A stretch of DNA of 64,000 bases, from NCBI GenBank assembly GCA_023229645.1, contig JALNYU010000021.1, forward strand, positions 7,686 through 71,685. Direction: 5' to 3'. The notes beneath the pieces are model-generated. The model ran no database searches and was not told the origin of the DNA. It saw only the letters and a program-made list of their open reading frames with translations. A program made the position numbers and the translations under genes. This document shows, in pieces, positions 37,017 to 45,991 of this stretch. How positions within the stretch are numbered: the first letter of the stretch is position 1; the number at the start of each line of letters is the position of its first letter. This DNA is from Nevskia sp. Its GTDB lineage: Bacteria > Pseudomonadota > Gammaproteobacteria > Nevskiales > Nevskiaceae.

Positions 37017-39050
37017 TTAGGCGGCGTCGCTTGCCGCGGACGCTGCCAACGGCTTCGTCGCCAACAGCCGCTGCAACACGTCTTGCACCAGCGGACTCTT
37101 GCCGGCCACACCTTCAATCGCCTTGCCGACCGACAACGCCTTGGCGAAGGATTTGAAGAAATCGCCTTCGCCGCCGACGATGTCGATATTGGCTTTGCTC
37201 AGCGCTGCCGACAGTACTTCCGCCTGCTCCTTGGCAATGTCTTTGTTGGCGCTGATCGCGGCGAGCGCCTGCTCGAAATTCTTTTCCAGCTGCATGCGGA
37301 ATTCTTCGTGCGCGCGAGCGCTATCGCTAAGCGCATCAAGCGCACCGAATTTCTCGGTTAAACCTTCGGCTTCCGAACGCAGCCGCTCGCGCAGCACCTG
37401 CGCTTCCGACAAACCCACATCTTTGGTGACCTGGGCCTTGGCGGCGCCGATCTGTGCGTCGCCACGCGCCTGGGCGCCGAGCTGCTCTTCCAAAACCTGT
37501 GCTTCGAACAAGCCTTGCTTCTGCTTGGCCTCGGCCTGCGCTTCGATAACACGCGCCTGCGCCAAACCTTTTTCTTGTTCTCCCTGCGCTTCTGCGCCGA
37601 GCTGACCGGCCGTTACGCGGGCCTTGGCCATGCCTTCTTTCTCCATCGCCGCGGCGGTCACTTCGCGCACGCGCGCATCGGCCAGACCCGGCGCCGCACG
37701 CTCGGCTTCGAGGCCTTCGGCGAGCCGCTTTTTCGCTTCCGCCTGCTTGCCAGCGGCCTCCAGCTCGGCCTGCGCCATTGTCGTCAGCTCGACCGCGCGA
37801 TGCCGCGCGCTGGCTTCGTCAGCCTCGGCTTTCTTCACATCACGCACCAATTCTTGTTCGGCTTCAGCCTGCGCGTTCAGAATCGTGACCTGCTTCAGAC
37901 GATCCGCCTCCGAAACCTGCCGCACTTCTTTAATCCGCTCTTCTTCCTGCGCCACGGTCTTTTCAACCGCAATCCGCTCGCGGATTACATTGGCGATTTC
38001 GGTGCGCTGCTCTTCCAGCGCTTTCTCTTTTTCGATGCGCTGCAATTCCACTTCGCGCTCGCGCGATACCACTTCCAGATCTTTTGCCCGCGTTACTTTC
38101 TCAACTTCGATAACTACCGCGCGCTTGCGATTCTGCTCCGCGACTTCAACTTCGCGCTGGCGATTCTCTTCACGCACTTCCAGCTCTTGCTGCACTTGAA
38201 TGCGCGTCTGCTCCGCTTTCAGGCGCTCTTCTTGCGCCACTTTCGCGGTCTCGGCTTCTTCACGTGCGCGAATATTGGCGATCTCACGCTTTTGCCGGGC
38301 TTCGGCGTCCGCCTGCTGCCGTTCCAAGGCCAGCATCGCCTCGCGGGTTTCAACGTTCTTCTTTGTGATCGCCAGTTGCTCATTGCGCGCCAGCTCGTTG
38401 GTGATAACGTTCTGCGCCGCCGTCAGCTCGGTGATTTTGCGAATACCTTCGGCGTCGAGAATATTGCTCGGATCGAGCGAATTTTTCGGCGTCTGTTCGA
38501 GATAATCGATCGCCACATCTTCCAGCACATAGCCGTTGAGATCGTTGCCGATGACTTCGATGATGCGGTCGCGGAAGTTCTGCCGGTCTTCAAACAGCTT
38601 CACGAAATCGATCTGCTTGCCGACGGTTTTCAGCGCTTCGGAAAACTTGGCGTTGAACAGTTCATCAACCGCCGCGCGGTCCGACGCGCGATCAACGCCG
38701 ATCGCTTTTGCCACTTTCAGCACGTCTTCCTGGGTTTCGTTTACGCGCAAATAGAACGCGACTTTGATGTCGGCGCGCATATTGTCTTTGCAGATCAAAC
38801 CGTCTTTGCCACGCCGGTCTACTTCCAGCGTCAGCAAGGAAATTCGCATGAATTCTTTCTTGTAAATCACCGGATAGACCAAGGCGCCGGTGAAATGGAC
38901 TTTCGGCGTCGCCGATAAATCGTTGACGATCAACGCCGTGCCCTGTGCAACCTTAATATAGAACGCGTTGAACAACGCGAAGAATCCCAGCACGACCAGC
39001 GCAAGGACACCAACGCCAATTAGAAATGGCAACGCCAGCGCAAGATTCAT
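37017..39050 (-). CDS. YqiK-like flotillin (SPFH domain protein)
   Basis: Membrane scaffold protein of 677 residues. An N-terminal hydrophobic hairpin (residues about 5-30) anchors it, the SPFH/prohibitin domain covers about 35-200, and a very long charged coiled coil of repeated E-A-K/R-rich heptads (about 230-600) follows. The C-terminus is helical (FFKSFAKALSVGKAIEGV). GGGAGAG precedes the ATG. In Escherichia coli, YqiK is encoded beside YqiJ; here the YqiJ-like gene is immediately upstream in the same operon and the AAA+ gene follows after 80 bases. It probably organises membrane microdomains. Confidence 0.93.
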   Translation of the reverse strand: MNLALALPFLIGVGVLALVVLGFFALFNAFYIKVAQGTALIVNDLSATPKVHFTGALVYPVIYKKEFMRISLLTLEVDRRGKDGLICKDNMRADIKVAFYLRVNETQEDVLKVAKAIGVDRASDRAAVDELFNAKFSEALKTVGKQIDFVKLFEDRQNFRDRIIEVIGNDLNGYVLEDVAIDYLEQTPKNSLDPSNILDAEGIRKITELTAAQNVITNELARNEQLAITKKNVETREAMLALERQQADAEARQKREIANIRAREEAETAKVAQEERLKAEQTRIQVQQELEVREENRQREVEVAEQNRKRAVVIEVEKVTRAKDLEVVSREREVELQRIEKEKALEEQRTEIANVIRERIAVEKTVAQEEERIKEVRQVSEADRLKQVTILNAQAEAEQELVRDVKKAEADEASARHRAVELTTMAQAELEAAGKQAEAKKRLAEGLEAERAAPGLADARVREVTAAAMEKEGMAKARVTAGQLGAEAQGEQEKGLAQARVIEAQAEAKQKQGLFEAQVLEEQLGAQARGDAQIGAAKAQVTKDVGLSEAQVLRERLRSEAEGLTEKFGALDALSDSARAHEEFRMQLEKNFEQALAAISANKDIAKEQAEVLSAALSKANIDIVGGEGDFFKSFAKALSVGKAIEGVAGKSPLVQDVLQRLLATKPLAASAASDAA

Positions 39051-39112
39051 GACGCTCTCCCTGTGATACGGATCAACATAAACGTGCCGGCAACACGCCG
39101 GAATAAGCAGGC

Positions 39113-39754
39113 TTAAATGCCCTTGAATTCGTCTTCGGCGACGACGCGATAAACGTGGCGTGCCGCGATGTACTCGATCAACACAACGCGGTCGCCGCGC
39201 CGAAACTCAGCCGGTGTTTCGCTGCGTACTTGCAGAATTAAGCCGGCGCCGCCGTCCTCCAACGCTGCGGTGCCTTGCTGCGGTGAAACCGTCGCGCTCC
39301 GCACAGTGGCAACCTGGCCGAGCACGGTGCGTGTCGCGGCCGGGCGTAACTTCGCGAACAAATTGCGCAGCGGCCGCAGAACAAAACTGGTGACCGGTAT
39401 CGCCGCTAGAAACGCCGCCGTTAGCACCACCAAGCCGAGCGCGGTGTGAATCAGCCCGCCGCTGAGCGGCTGCAGAATGAGATAGTCGGCGAAGTAGCTG
39501 AACAACCACGCGGTGAAAATCAGCACCGTCGCCACCAGCGATACCGGCACGCCGCCGAGGCCGAATTTCATCAGCAAACCAGCGATCGCTTCCGGATGTA
39601 CGGCGTTGCCGCCGTCGTGCGCAAGCACGCCATCGCTCGCGTCGGCTTCGACCAAGCCGAGTACTGCCAGCAGCCAGTAAATGATCGCGACGCTGAGCAC
39701 GATGCTGAACACCAGCGTCGGGAACGTCAGCGCCACTTCGAGAAACGCTTCCAT
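39113..39754 (-). CDS. YqiJ-like OB-fold membrane protein
   Basis: A 213-residue membrane protein. Hydrophobic helices cover about residues 10-35, 75-95 and 100-125. The C-terminal soluble part (about 140-213) has the strand-rich layout of an NfeD-like OB fold: VLGQVATVRSATVS, GLILQVRSETPAEFRRGDRVVLIEY and HVYRVVAE. NfeD/YqiJ proteins accompany flotillins and are thought to regulate them. GGGAGAGG stands seven bases before the ATG. It is between the PspA and flotillin genes on the same strand. Confidence 0.88.
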   Translation of the reverse strand: MEAFLEVALTFPTLVFSIVLSVAIIYWLLAVLGLVEADASDGVLAHDGGNAVHPEAIAGLLMKFGLGGVPVSLVATVLIFTAWLFSYFADYLILQPLSGGLIHTALGLVVLTAAFLAAIPVTSFVLRPLRNLFAKLRPAATRTVLGQVATVRSATVSPQQGTAALEDGGAGLILQVRSETPAEFRRGDRVVLIEYIAARHVYRVVAEDEFKGI

Positions 39755-39838
39755 TGCTACCTCTCCCCTTTATGCCGCGCTTACCGCTGCGGCTGGGCGC
39801 TCTGCCGGCGCCAGAACCCGTTGGCGCGGCGGGCTGCG

Positions 39839-40534
39839 CTAGGTTTTTTGTTCTTTTTGACGGAGACGATTCAACACGGTATCAGCGCTGGCGTCATCGG
39901 CCATGATTCCGGCTTGGCGCAGTTTGCGTTCGAGTGCGTCGTGGCCATCGTCTTTTGCAAGCTCCGCTGCAGCTTCCATTCGCGCGCCGCGCTCGGCCTG
40001 TTTTTGTTTGATCCGCTCCAGAGAATCCACCGCGGTCTGCAGCCGCGATTGCGAGCCGCTGTAGCGATCAGCAACGGTGGCTTGCGCGCGCTGCACGCTC
40101 TCCGTCGCTTTTACGGTATCGACTTGCTGCTTCAAACGCCGGATATTGCTTTCAGCCAAGGTAATGGCTTTGCGCAGGTCAAGGATATTCGTCGCCAGCG
40201 ACTGCAACTGCTCGGCATCGCCGTCACGGGTGTTTTCGAGCAACGCGATTTTTGCCGCCACTTCGCGCGCCAATGCGTCATCGCCAGCGGCCAGCGCTTT
40301 CATCGCGTAGGCCTCGTATTCAGCGATCTTGCTCTTGGTTTGCGCGAGTTGATTCTCGGCGAGTTTGTGCCGCGCCATGATCTCGGCCAGCGCTTCGCGC
40401 GAACGTTTCAATTCGTAATCTGAATCACGAATTTCTTGATCGAGAATGCGCAGCGCTTGGCCGTCGATTAGAGACTCGCCCACTTCGTGCGCGCCGCCGC
40501 GCAGCGCCGTCAACAGCTTGCTCCAGATATTCAT
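39839..40534 (-). CDS. PspA/IM30 family phage-shock protein
   Basis: A 231-residue coiled-coil protein of the PspA/IM30/ESCRT-III superfamily that binds stressed membrane. It opens with MNIWSKLLTALRGGAHEVGESL and continues with long helices typical of PspA (QEIRDSDYELKRSREALAEI, KIALLENTRDGDAEQLQSL). It lacks the extended acidic C-terminus of some relatives, ending in LNRLRQKEQKT. AAGGAG precedes the ATG. Co-occurrence with flotillin, an AAA+ ATPase and DUF2170 marks a PspF-independent Psp-type envelope-stress module. Confidence 0.92.
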   Translation of the reverse strand: MNIWSKLLTALRGGAHEVGESLIDGQALRILDQEIRDSDYELKRSREALAEIMARHKLAENQLAQTKSKIAEYEAYAMKALAAGDDALAREVAAKIALLENTRDGDAEQLQSLATNILDLRKAITLAESNIRRLKQQVDTVKATESVQRAQATVADRYSGSQSRLQTAVDSLERIKQKQAERGARMEAAAELAKDDGHDALERKLRQAGIMADDASADTVLNRLRQKEQKT

Positions 40535-40588
40535 GATGCGCTCCTTGTCCTTACCGTGTGCCCGTCGTCTATAAAGATCCGGCGCGCG

Positions 40589-40795
40589 TTAAAGGCTGTT
40601 GATATGGCGAAACTCGGCGCGCTTGACGATGTAGAACGGGAACGCGACGATCCAAAGCAATAGACAGGCGAAAAACCAACCGCCCGGATTCATATTGCCG
40701 AAGCCTTGAATGCGCCCTTTACGGACCCCAACCGCGCGGGCGTCGAAATACACCCAGATACTGGTGGCGATAACCATGGTGATGAAACTTGGCAT
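40589..40795 (-). CDS. Small two-helix membrane protein in the psp/flotillin operon
   Basis: A 68-residue protein with two hydrophobic helices (about residues 3-16 and 38-56) around a polar loop containing RAVGVRKGRIQGFGNMNPGG. AGGAG lies seven bases before the ATG. It sits 55 bases upstream of pspA on the same strand, in the position where other psp operons carry small membrane partners such as PspB or YjfL-like proteins. I do not recognise a named family. A role in tethering PspA to membrane is inference from place. Confidence 0.75.
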   Translation of the reverse strand: MPSFITMVIATSIWVYFDARAVGVRKGRIQGFGNMNPGGWFFACLLLWIVAFPFYIVKRAEFRHINSL

Positions 40796-40885
40796 TGCAA
40801 ACTCCTCGCAGCGATTGCGTAAGGGTTAACTCGCCGTCAGCCAACACCGCTAACGGCAGCTTGTGATCCATCGCACGGCGAACGT

Positions 40886-41503
40886 CTAAACCGCTTCGAG
40901 CAACTGCGGACCGTAGGCCTCGGTGGTTTTGATGACGTTGTCGGCCAGCGTCTCGATCTCGAACAGCACGTCGGACAACGACGATGCCGAGCTGAGCGCG
41001 CCGAACATTACGTATACCGATTCACCGCTGACCAAGCGTTCGATGCCGATCGTCGACAGCGGCAACATCTTGTGTGTGCGCAGCGCCTGCTCGTTGAAGG
41101 CTTGCGGGTTGCGCACCTGCGCCACCGGCCACAGCAACGCCTCGACGATGATCTGATGCCCTTCAACGGCGATGAAGATCGGCAGGTCGCCGTATTCATA
41201 CATCGTCAAATGCAGGCTCGGATGCGAGCCATCGAGAAAATCGACACCCGCCGCGCCCGAGCTAAACGGCTCAGCTCTCGATAGCGCTTCGAATAAGCCG
41301 CCCACCGACCAACTCTTGCTTGGACTCATCGCGACCTCCAGTTGACGCGCTCCCGCACCCCGCGGTTGCCGCATACGCTTTTCGATTTCCAACAACTCAG
41401 ACGAAAACTCCGGCAGCACCCACAACTCTTTCTTGATAAGGCCCTGTTCGCGTAAACGATCGCGGTGCAGGCGTTGGTAGTGAGCCGATGATTTGCGTTC
41501 CAT
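40886..41503 (-). CDS. DUF2170 (YjfI-like) protein with N-terminal RHH-like segment
   Basis: A 205-residue protein, the first gene of the operon. Residues about 59-205 match DUF2170 (YjfI-type), with FLDGSHPSLHLTMYEYGDLP and VEGHQIIVEALLWPVAQV. The first ~45 residues (HYQRLHRDRLREQGLIKKEL, then WVLPEFSSELLEIEKRMR) have the strand plus two-helix layout of a ribbon-helix-helix DNA-binding unit. The ATG at 41503 has no Shine-Dalgarno. An internal ATG at 41329 has GGAGG five to six bases upstream and would give a 147-residue DUF2170-only product. Both starts may be used. The paired palindromes at 41519-41554 lie just upstream, so autoregulation by the N-terminal unit is a fair inference. Confidence 0.8.
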   Translation of the reverse strand: MERKSSAHYQRLHRDRLREQGLIKKELWVLPEFSSELLEIEKRMRQPRGAGARQLEVAMSPSKSWSVGGLFEALSRAEPFSSGAAGVDFLDGSHPSLHLTMYEYGDLPIFIAVEGHQIIVEALLWPVAQVRNPQAFNEQALRTHKMLPLSTIGIERLVSGESVYVMFGALSSASSLSDVLFEIETLADNVIKTTEAYGPQLLEAV

Positions 41504-41518
41504 GGCGCGACAATAACA

Positions 41519-41554
41519 GATCACATGTGATTTGCAAATTCATCACATGTGATC
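41519..41554. promoter_or_regulatory. Paired palindromic operator upstream of the DUF2170-pspA-flotillin operon
   Basis: Two identical 12-bp palindromes ATCACATGTGAT at 41520-41531 and 41542-41553 start 22 bp apart, about two helical turns. With flanking bases the whole stretch is a larger inverted repeat with 13-bp arms around a 10-bp centre. On the minus strand a weak promoter-like pair overlaps it: TTGCAA, 16 bases, TATTGT ending near 41510. A dimeric RHH repressor bound here would block that promoter. Confidence 0.7.
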
Positions 41555-41767
41555 TTTTATTGCCGGCTGAATGCGCAGCGAAACCCGCGCCGAACGTGGG
41601 CGTTGAAATGCGCCTGTGTTGTGTTTGCGTCGGTGGTGGTGGGTGGCGAATCGCCACGGCGCCGCCCGCACGGCCGTATCGGCACGGCTGTGCGCAAGGA
41701 GATCACAACGTGAAAAGGCGCGGTCGCTCGACCTCAATAGGCCGAAACGGCGAGCAGCCGGCGCGCT

Positions 41768-44700
41768 TCAGGCCGCCAGCGCCGCCTGGATTTTGCCGGC
41801 CGTCGGCGAGCCGTTCGCCCGCAGTTCTTGCGCGAACAGCGCGACGCGCCATTCCTCAATCAGCCAGCGTGCCGGATGGAACGGGCCTTTCAAATGCTGA
41901 GCCACGGCGCGAACCTGCTTTTGCATCTCGAGATCGCGTTGCGGTTTATGCGGCAGCCGCTCAGCACGTATCGTTGCCGCTTTTAGATAAACCGTGATGC
42001 GCGGCCAGCTTTCTTCTGGAATAGCGAGAATGAAGCCGGGCGCAAATAAGGTCTGCAGCTGCGCGCGGAGATCGCTATTGGCGTCCGGCCAGGGCTTGGC
42101 GATGGCGTCGAGCTTTTTCCGCAACTCCATGCCGGCGACCAACCACGCGCACACGTCATCGAGCCGCTTCGCAGCTTCGCGGCCGAACTCGCCGCGCCGT
42201 TCGAGCGCTTTGCGGAACGCGGCTTCGTCGCGAATCTCAGCCGGGTTCCAATAAGCCCGCGCGGCGCGTTCGGCCACCTGCTGCGCCAGCGCTTCGGCGC
42301 TGAGGCCGGTCTGCGCCAAGGAAATACCAAGGCGGCTGCGCGCCGTGCGCGCAAGGTCTTTCAAGCGATCCGCAACTCGCGCCAGTAGCAGCGCCTGGGC
42401 ACCCGCGGCGTGGGCAGCACGCGCCGCTTCGGCGGACTCAAACAGCTTCAAGCCGATGCGGTCGTCAGCCGCGGTCAGCGCTGGATAGGCCCGCGCGCCG
42501 CCGACTTCAATCGCCTCTGGCATGGCGCCGAAATCCCAGTCGAGCACGGTTTCTCGCGTCCAGCGCTTGGCTTCGGCGCTCGTCGCCGCGCGGCGGCTGA
42601 GTTCGTTACGCGCCGCGCCGCCAAATTGCTTCTGTAACGCTGCCAGCGATTCGCCCTGGCCGAGCGCCTTGCCATCCGCGCCGATCAGCACCAGCCGCGG
42701 CCGCAGATGCGCTTCGAGTTTGGCCGGCGAGAAATCCTCCGGTTTCAGCGTGACGCCGATCATCGCTTGGAAGCGCGCGCAGACCGCGTTCAGTAACTCG
42801 CCATCGTCCGGATTCGCGCTGTGCACGATCGCCGTCGCGTACTCGGCCGCCGGCGTGCACAAGCGCCGCAATTGCATCGGCAAACCGCGGATCAGCGCTT
42901 CGATTTTCGCCGGTAGCAGGCCCGGCACCAGCCAGTCGAACCGCGCGGCCGGCAGTGCGAACAGCTGCGCCACTGGAATTTCGAACGTGACGCCGTCGGC
43001 TTCGTCGCCGGGATCGTGCGAATAACTTAATTCCACGCGCGTTCCGGCCAAGTCCAGATGATCGGGGAACAGCGTCGCGATGTCGGCATTAGCGCCGGGC
43101 TTGAGTGCATCGGCCTCGGCCATCGTCAACTGCCGCTGCGCCGCCGGCTCTCGGCGCAGCCAATTTTTGAGGCCGACGGTGGTGCAAACATCGGCCGGCA
43201 CGAGCACATCGTAGAAGTTGTAGAACTGGTTTTCATCGGCCAACAAATCCGGTCGGCGCAAGCGCGCTTCTTTGTCGCGCACGTCGTCCAGCAGTGCCAG
43301 ATTCTTTTCCAGAAACGCCGGCTTGTTCGGCATGTCGCCGCGCACCAACGCTTCGCGGATGAAGATTTCCCGCGCTTTCGCCGGCTCATCGCGGCCGTAG
43401 TGCCGCGCCCGCTTCAGCACCTGCATCCCGAACAGCGAGACACTTTCCATCGCCGTAACTTCGCCGCGTTCGGCGTGCCAGATCGGGTCTTGCAAGACCC
43501 GCCGCACCAGGTGCGGCGCGACATCCGCCAGCCATTCCGGTTCGATCACCGCGTTCACCCGCGCGAACAACTGGCTGGTCTGTGCCAGCTGCGCGCTCAT
43601 GATCCACAGCGGCGGTTTCTTCGCTAACGTCGAGCCAGGAAAGACTTTAAAGCGCCGACCGCGCGGGCCGGTGTAGTCGGGTTTCTCGGGCGCTTTCTGG
43701 CCGATGTGGTCGATTAGACCCGCGAGTAGACACTTATGGATCTCGCTATAGAGTTTATCCAGCGCTTGCTCTGTTTTCGGCTTCGCGGCGTCGTCGCGGC
43801 CGAGCATGTCGATAATCTGCTTATAGACCGCCTCCCACTCCTCCATCCGCAGATACGAAACGAAATTTTCTTTACACAGCTTGCGCAGCTGCCGATTAGA
43901 GGCGTTGCTGCTCCATTGGTCGTAGCGCTGCCAAAGATTCAACAACGTGAAGAAATCCGACTTCGGGTGGCGCCATTCGGCGTGCTTCAGGCGCGCGGCG
44001 TTTTGCTGATCCGGCGGCACTTCGTGCGGGTCCTGCACGGACAGCGCAGCAGCCAGCACCCAAACGTGCTCGCGATACGCGGTACCGCGGCCGGATAAAG
44101 CGATGCGGGCGATGCGCGGGTCCAGCGGCAGCCGGCCGAGTTCGCGCCCGAGCGGCGTAATCCGCTTATCGTCATCGAGCGCGCCCAGCGTTTGCAGCAA
44201 ACGGTAGCCTTCCGAAACGTGGCGCTGCTCGGGCGCGTCAAGCCACGGAAAGTCTTCGACGTCGCCGAGGCCCAGCGTCGCCATCTGCAGAATCACACCG
44301 GCGAGATTGGCGCGCAGAATTTCCGGGTCGGTAAAAAGCGGGCGGGTATCGAAATTATCTTGCTCATAAAGCCGCAGCGCGATGCCCGGACCAACGCGGC
44401 CGCAACGACCGGAGCGCTGATTCGACGCCGCCTGCGAAATACCTTCGATCTGCAACTGCTGTACGCCCAACCGCGGCGAATAACGGTTGATGCGCGCGGT
44501 GCCGGTATCGACGACGTAACGAATGCCCGGCACCGTCACCGAGGTTTCAGCGACGTTCGTCGCCAGCACGATACGCGGCGCGCCGCCGCTGCTGAATACT
44601 TTGTCTTGCTTCTCAGCCGGCAGTCGCGAATACAGCGGCAATACTTCAGCCCGCGGAAAGCGGCCCGGCAGCGAACGGGTGAGATCGTTAATCTCGCGCT

Positions 44701-45586
44701 CGCCCGGCAGAAAAACCAAGGTATCGCCGACGCGATTGCCGCTCCACAAACTATCGATCGCCGACGCCACCTGCGCCTCAAGGTCGTCGTCTTTATCGGC
44801 TTCGCGGTAGCGAATTTCAACTGGATACGCGCGGCCTTCAACGGTAAAAATCGGCGCGGCTTGACCACGGGCATCGGCGAAGTGCTGCGCTAGTTTTTCC
44901 GGATCCAGCGTTGCCGAGGTGATGATGACTTTCAGGTCCGGCCGACGCGGCAACAAGCGTTTCAGCCAGCCGAGCAGGAAGTCGATGTTCAGGCTGCGCT
45001 CGTGCGCTTCATCGATGATGATCGTGTCGTAAGCCAACAGCTCGCGATCGCGCTGCAACTCGGCGAGCAGGATGCCGTCGGTCATCAGCTTGATCAGGCT
45101 GCGCTCGGAGACCCGGCGATCAAAACGGGTTTCGTAGCCGACCAAATCACCGATGTTGCCGTTCAGCTCGCGCGCAATGCGGTTGGCAACGCTGCGTGCT
45201 GCCAACCGCCGCGGCTGGGTGTGGCCGATCAAACCGCGCGTACCGCGGCCCAGTTCCAAGCATAACTTTGGCAGCTGTGTGGTCTTGCCGGAGCCGGTCT
45301 CGCCGCAGACCACAACCACCTGGTGCCCGGCAATCGCTTCGCAGAGCGCGTCTTTCGCCTGCACCACCGGCAATTCAGCCGGATAGCTGATCGTCTCCGG
45401 CCGCAGCCGCAAGCGGTTTTCCGCCGCCAGCTGCGCTTTCTGCAGATCTTGCGCAAAGCGCGCGTCGTCAAACTTGCCGCCGCGCCGCGCCTGCGCCAGC
45501 TGCCGGGCCAAGCGCTGTTCATCGCGCGCAAGCAATTGCGCACGCACGGCTTCAAATTGGGTAGACAACGGAACGGGCGTGGTCAA
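41768..45586 (-). CDS. hrpA: ATP-dependent RNA helicase HrpA
   Basis: DEAH-box helicase of about 1272 residues, close to the 1300 of E. coli HrpA. The helicase core shows GETGSGKTTQLPK (motif I), TQPRRLAA (Ia), IIIDEAHERSLN (II, DEAH), ITSATLDPEKL (III), ATNVAETSVTVPGI (V) and QRSGRCGRVGPG (VI). Helicase-associated and OB-fold-like domains and the HrpA-specific C-terminal DUF3418 region follow (for example PVAQLFALPAARFDWLVPG). In E. coli the protein rescues stalled ribosomes. The start is uncertain: a TTG at 45586 is used, and no ATG or strong ribosome-binding site is near. Confidence 0.93.
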   Translation of the reverse strand: MTTPVPLSTQFEAVRAQLLARDEQRLARQLAQARRGGKFDDARFAQDLQKAQLAAENRLRLRPETISYPAELPVVQAKDALCEAIAGHQVVVVCGETGSGKTTQLPKLCLELGRGTRGLIGHTQPRRLAARSVANRIARELNGNIGDLVGYETRFDRRVSERSLIKLMTDGILLAELQRDRELLAYDTIIIDEAHERSLNIDFLLGWLKRLLPRRPDLKVIITSATLDPEKLAQHFADARGQAAPIFTVEGRAYPVEIRYREADKDDDLEAQVASAIDSLWSGNRVGDTLVFLPGEREINDLTRSLPGRFPRAEVLPLYSRLPAEKQDKVFSSGGAPRIVLATNVAETSVTVPGIRYVVDTGTARINRYSPRLGVQQLQIEGISQAASNQRSGRCGRVGPGIALRLYEQDNFDTRPLFTDPEILRANLAGVILQMATLGLGDVEDFPWLDAPEQRHVSEGYRLLQTLGALDDDKRITPLGRELGRLPLDPRIARIALSGRGTAYREHVWVLAAALSVQDPHEVPPDQQNAARLKHAEWRHPKSDFFTLLNLWQRYDQWSSNASNRQLRKLCKENFVSYLRMEEWEAVYKQIIDMLGRDDAAKPKTEQALDKLYSEIHKCLLAGLIDHIGQKAPEKPDYTGPRGRRFKVFPGSTLAKKPPLWIMSAQLAQTSQLFARVNAVIEPEWLADVAPHLVRRVLQDPIWHAERGEVTAMESVSLFGMQVLKRARHYGRDEPAKAREIFIREALVRGDMPNKPAFLEKNLALLDDVRDKEARLRRPDLLADENQFYNFYDVLVPADVCTTVGLKNWLRREPAAQRQLTMAEADALKPGANADIATLFPDHLDLAGTRVELSYSHDPGDEADGVTFEIPVAQLFALPAARFDWLVPGLLPAKIEALIRGLPMQLRRLCTPAAEYATAIVHSANPDDGELLNAVCARFQAMIGVTLKPEDFSPAKLEAHLRPRLVLIGADGKALGQGESLAALQKQFGGAARNELSRRAATSAEAKRWTRETVLDWDFGAMPEAIEVGGARAYPALTAADDRIGLKLFESAEAARAAHAAGAQALLLARVADRLKDLARTARSRLGISLAQTGLSAEALAQQVAERAARAYWNPAEIRDEAAFRKALERRGEFGREAAKRLDDVCAWLVAGMELRKKLDAIAKPWPDANSDLRAQLQTLFAPGFILAIPEESWPRITVYLKAATIRAERLPHKPQRDLEMQKQVRAVAQHLKGPFHPARWLIEEWRVALFAQELRANGSPTAGKIQAALAA

Positions 45587-45991
45587 CGGCGTGGCGTATT
45601 GGGCGACTGATGGATTTAGCCGCTCATGATAAAGCAGCGCTCGCGCCGCGCCTGCATTCGGCCGCCAAACAGGGGACCAATCGGCTTTTCAGCGCCTATT
45701 GGCTTACCTCAATTCCGCCCTCGTCGCCGAACAACGCGGTCATCGCACGGCAGTGCCTCTGGGCAGCGGCGTCGCACTCGGGAAAGCCGACCCGAATGCT
45801 GCGTTGTGCTCGCAGCGAAATAACCCCGCGGCGACGCTTTGACCGAGGCTTGGCGCGCTCGGAATTAGACGGTATAAAAATCCCGACAAACGGTTAAACA
45901 AAAATCGAGAATTATCGGATTAGTTATTTAGAGGCGTGCTTGGCGGTGCTGCGGGCTCGCAAAAATGGAATGGCCGTTCAGGGGTTGTACG
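45587..45991. other. Divergent intergenic region between hrpA and the giant rhs gene
   Basis: About 400 bases, becoming AT-rich from 45860 onward. Apart from the candidate promoter at 45850-45878, I see no gene or strong repeat. The AT-rich end may carry regulators of rhs expression. Confidence 0.5.
45850..45878 (+). promoter_or_regulatory. Candidate sigma70-type promoter of the rhs gene
   Basis: TTGGCG, a 17-base spacer and TATAAA (five of six matches to the -10 consensus) point toward the giant rhs gene, leaving a 5' leader of about 100 bases. The assignment is by eye and unsupported by other sites. Confidence 0.35.

Noticed and set aside
37515..38918. 467-codon open frame antisense to flotillin
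   Set aside because: It mirrors the charged coiled-coil codons of the real gene, has no ribosome-binding site or family features.
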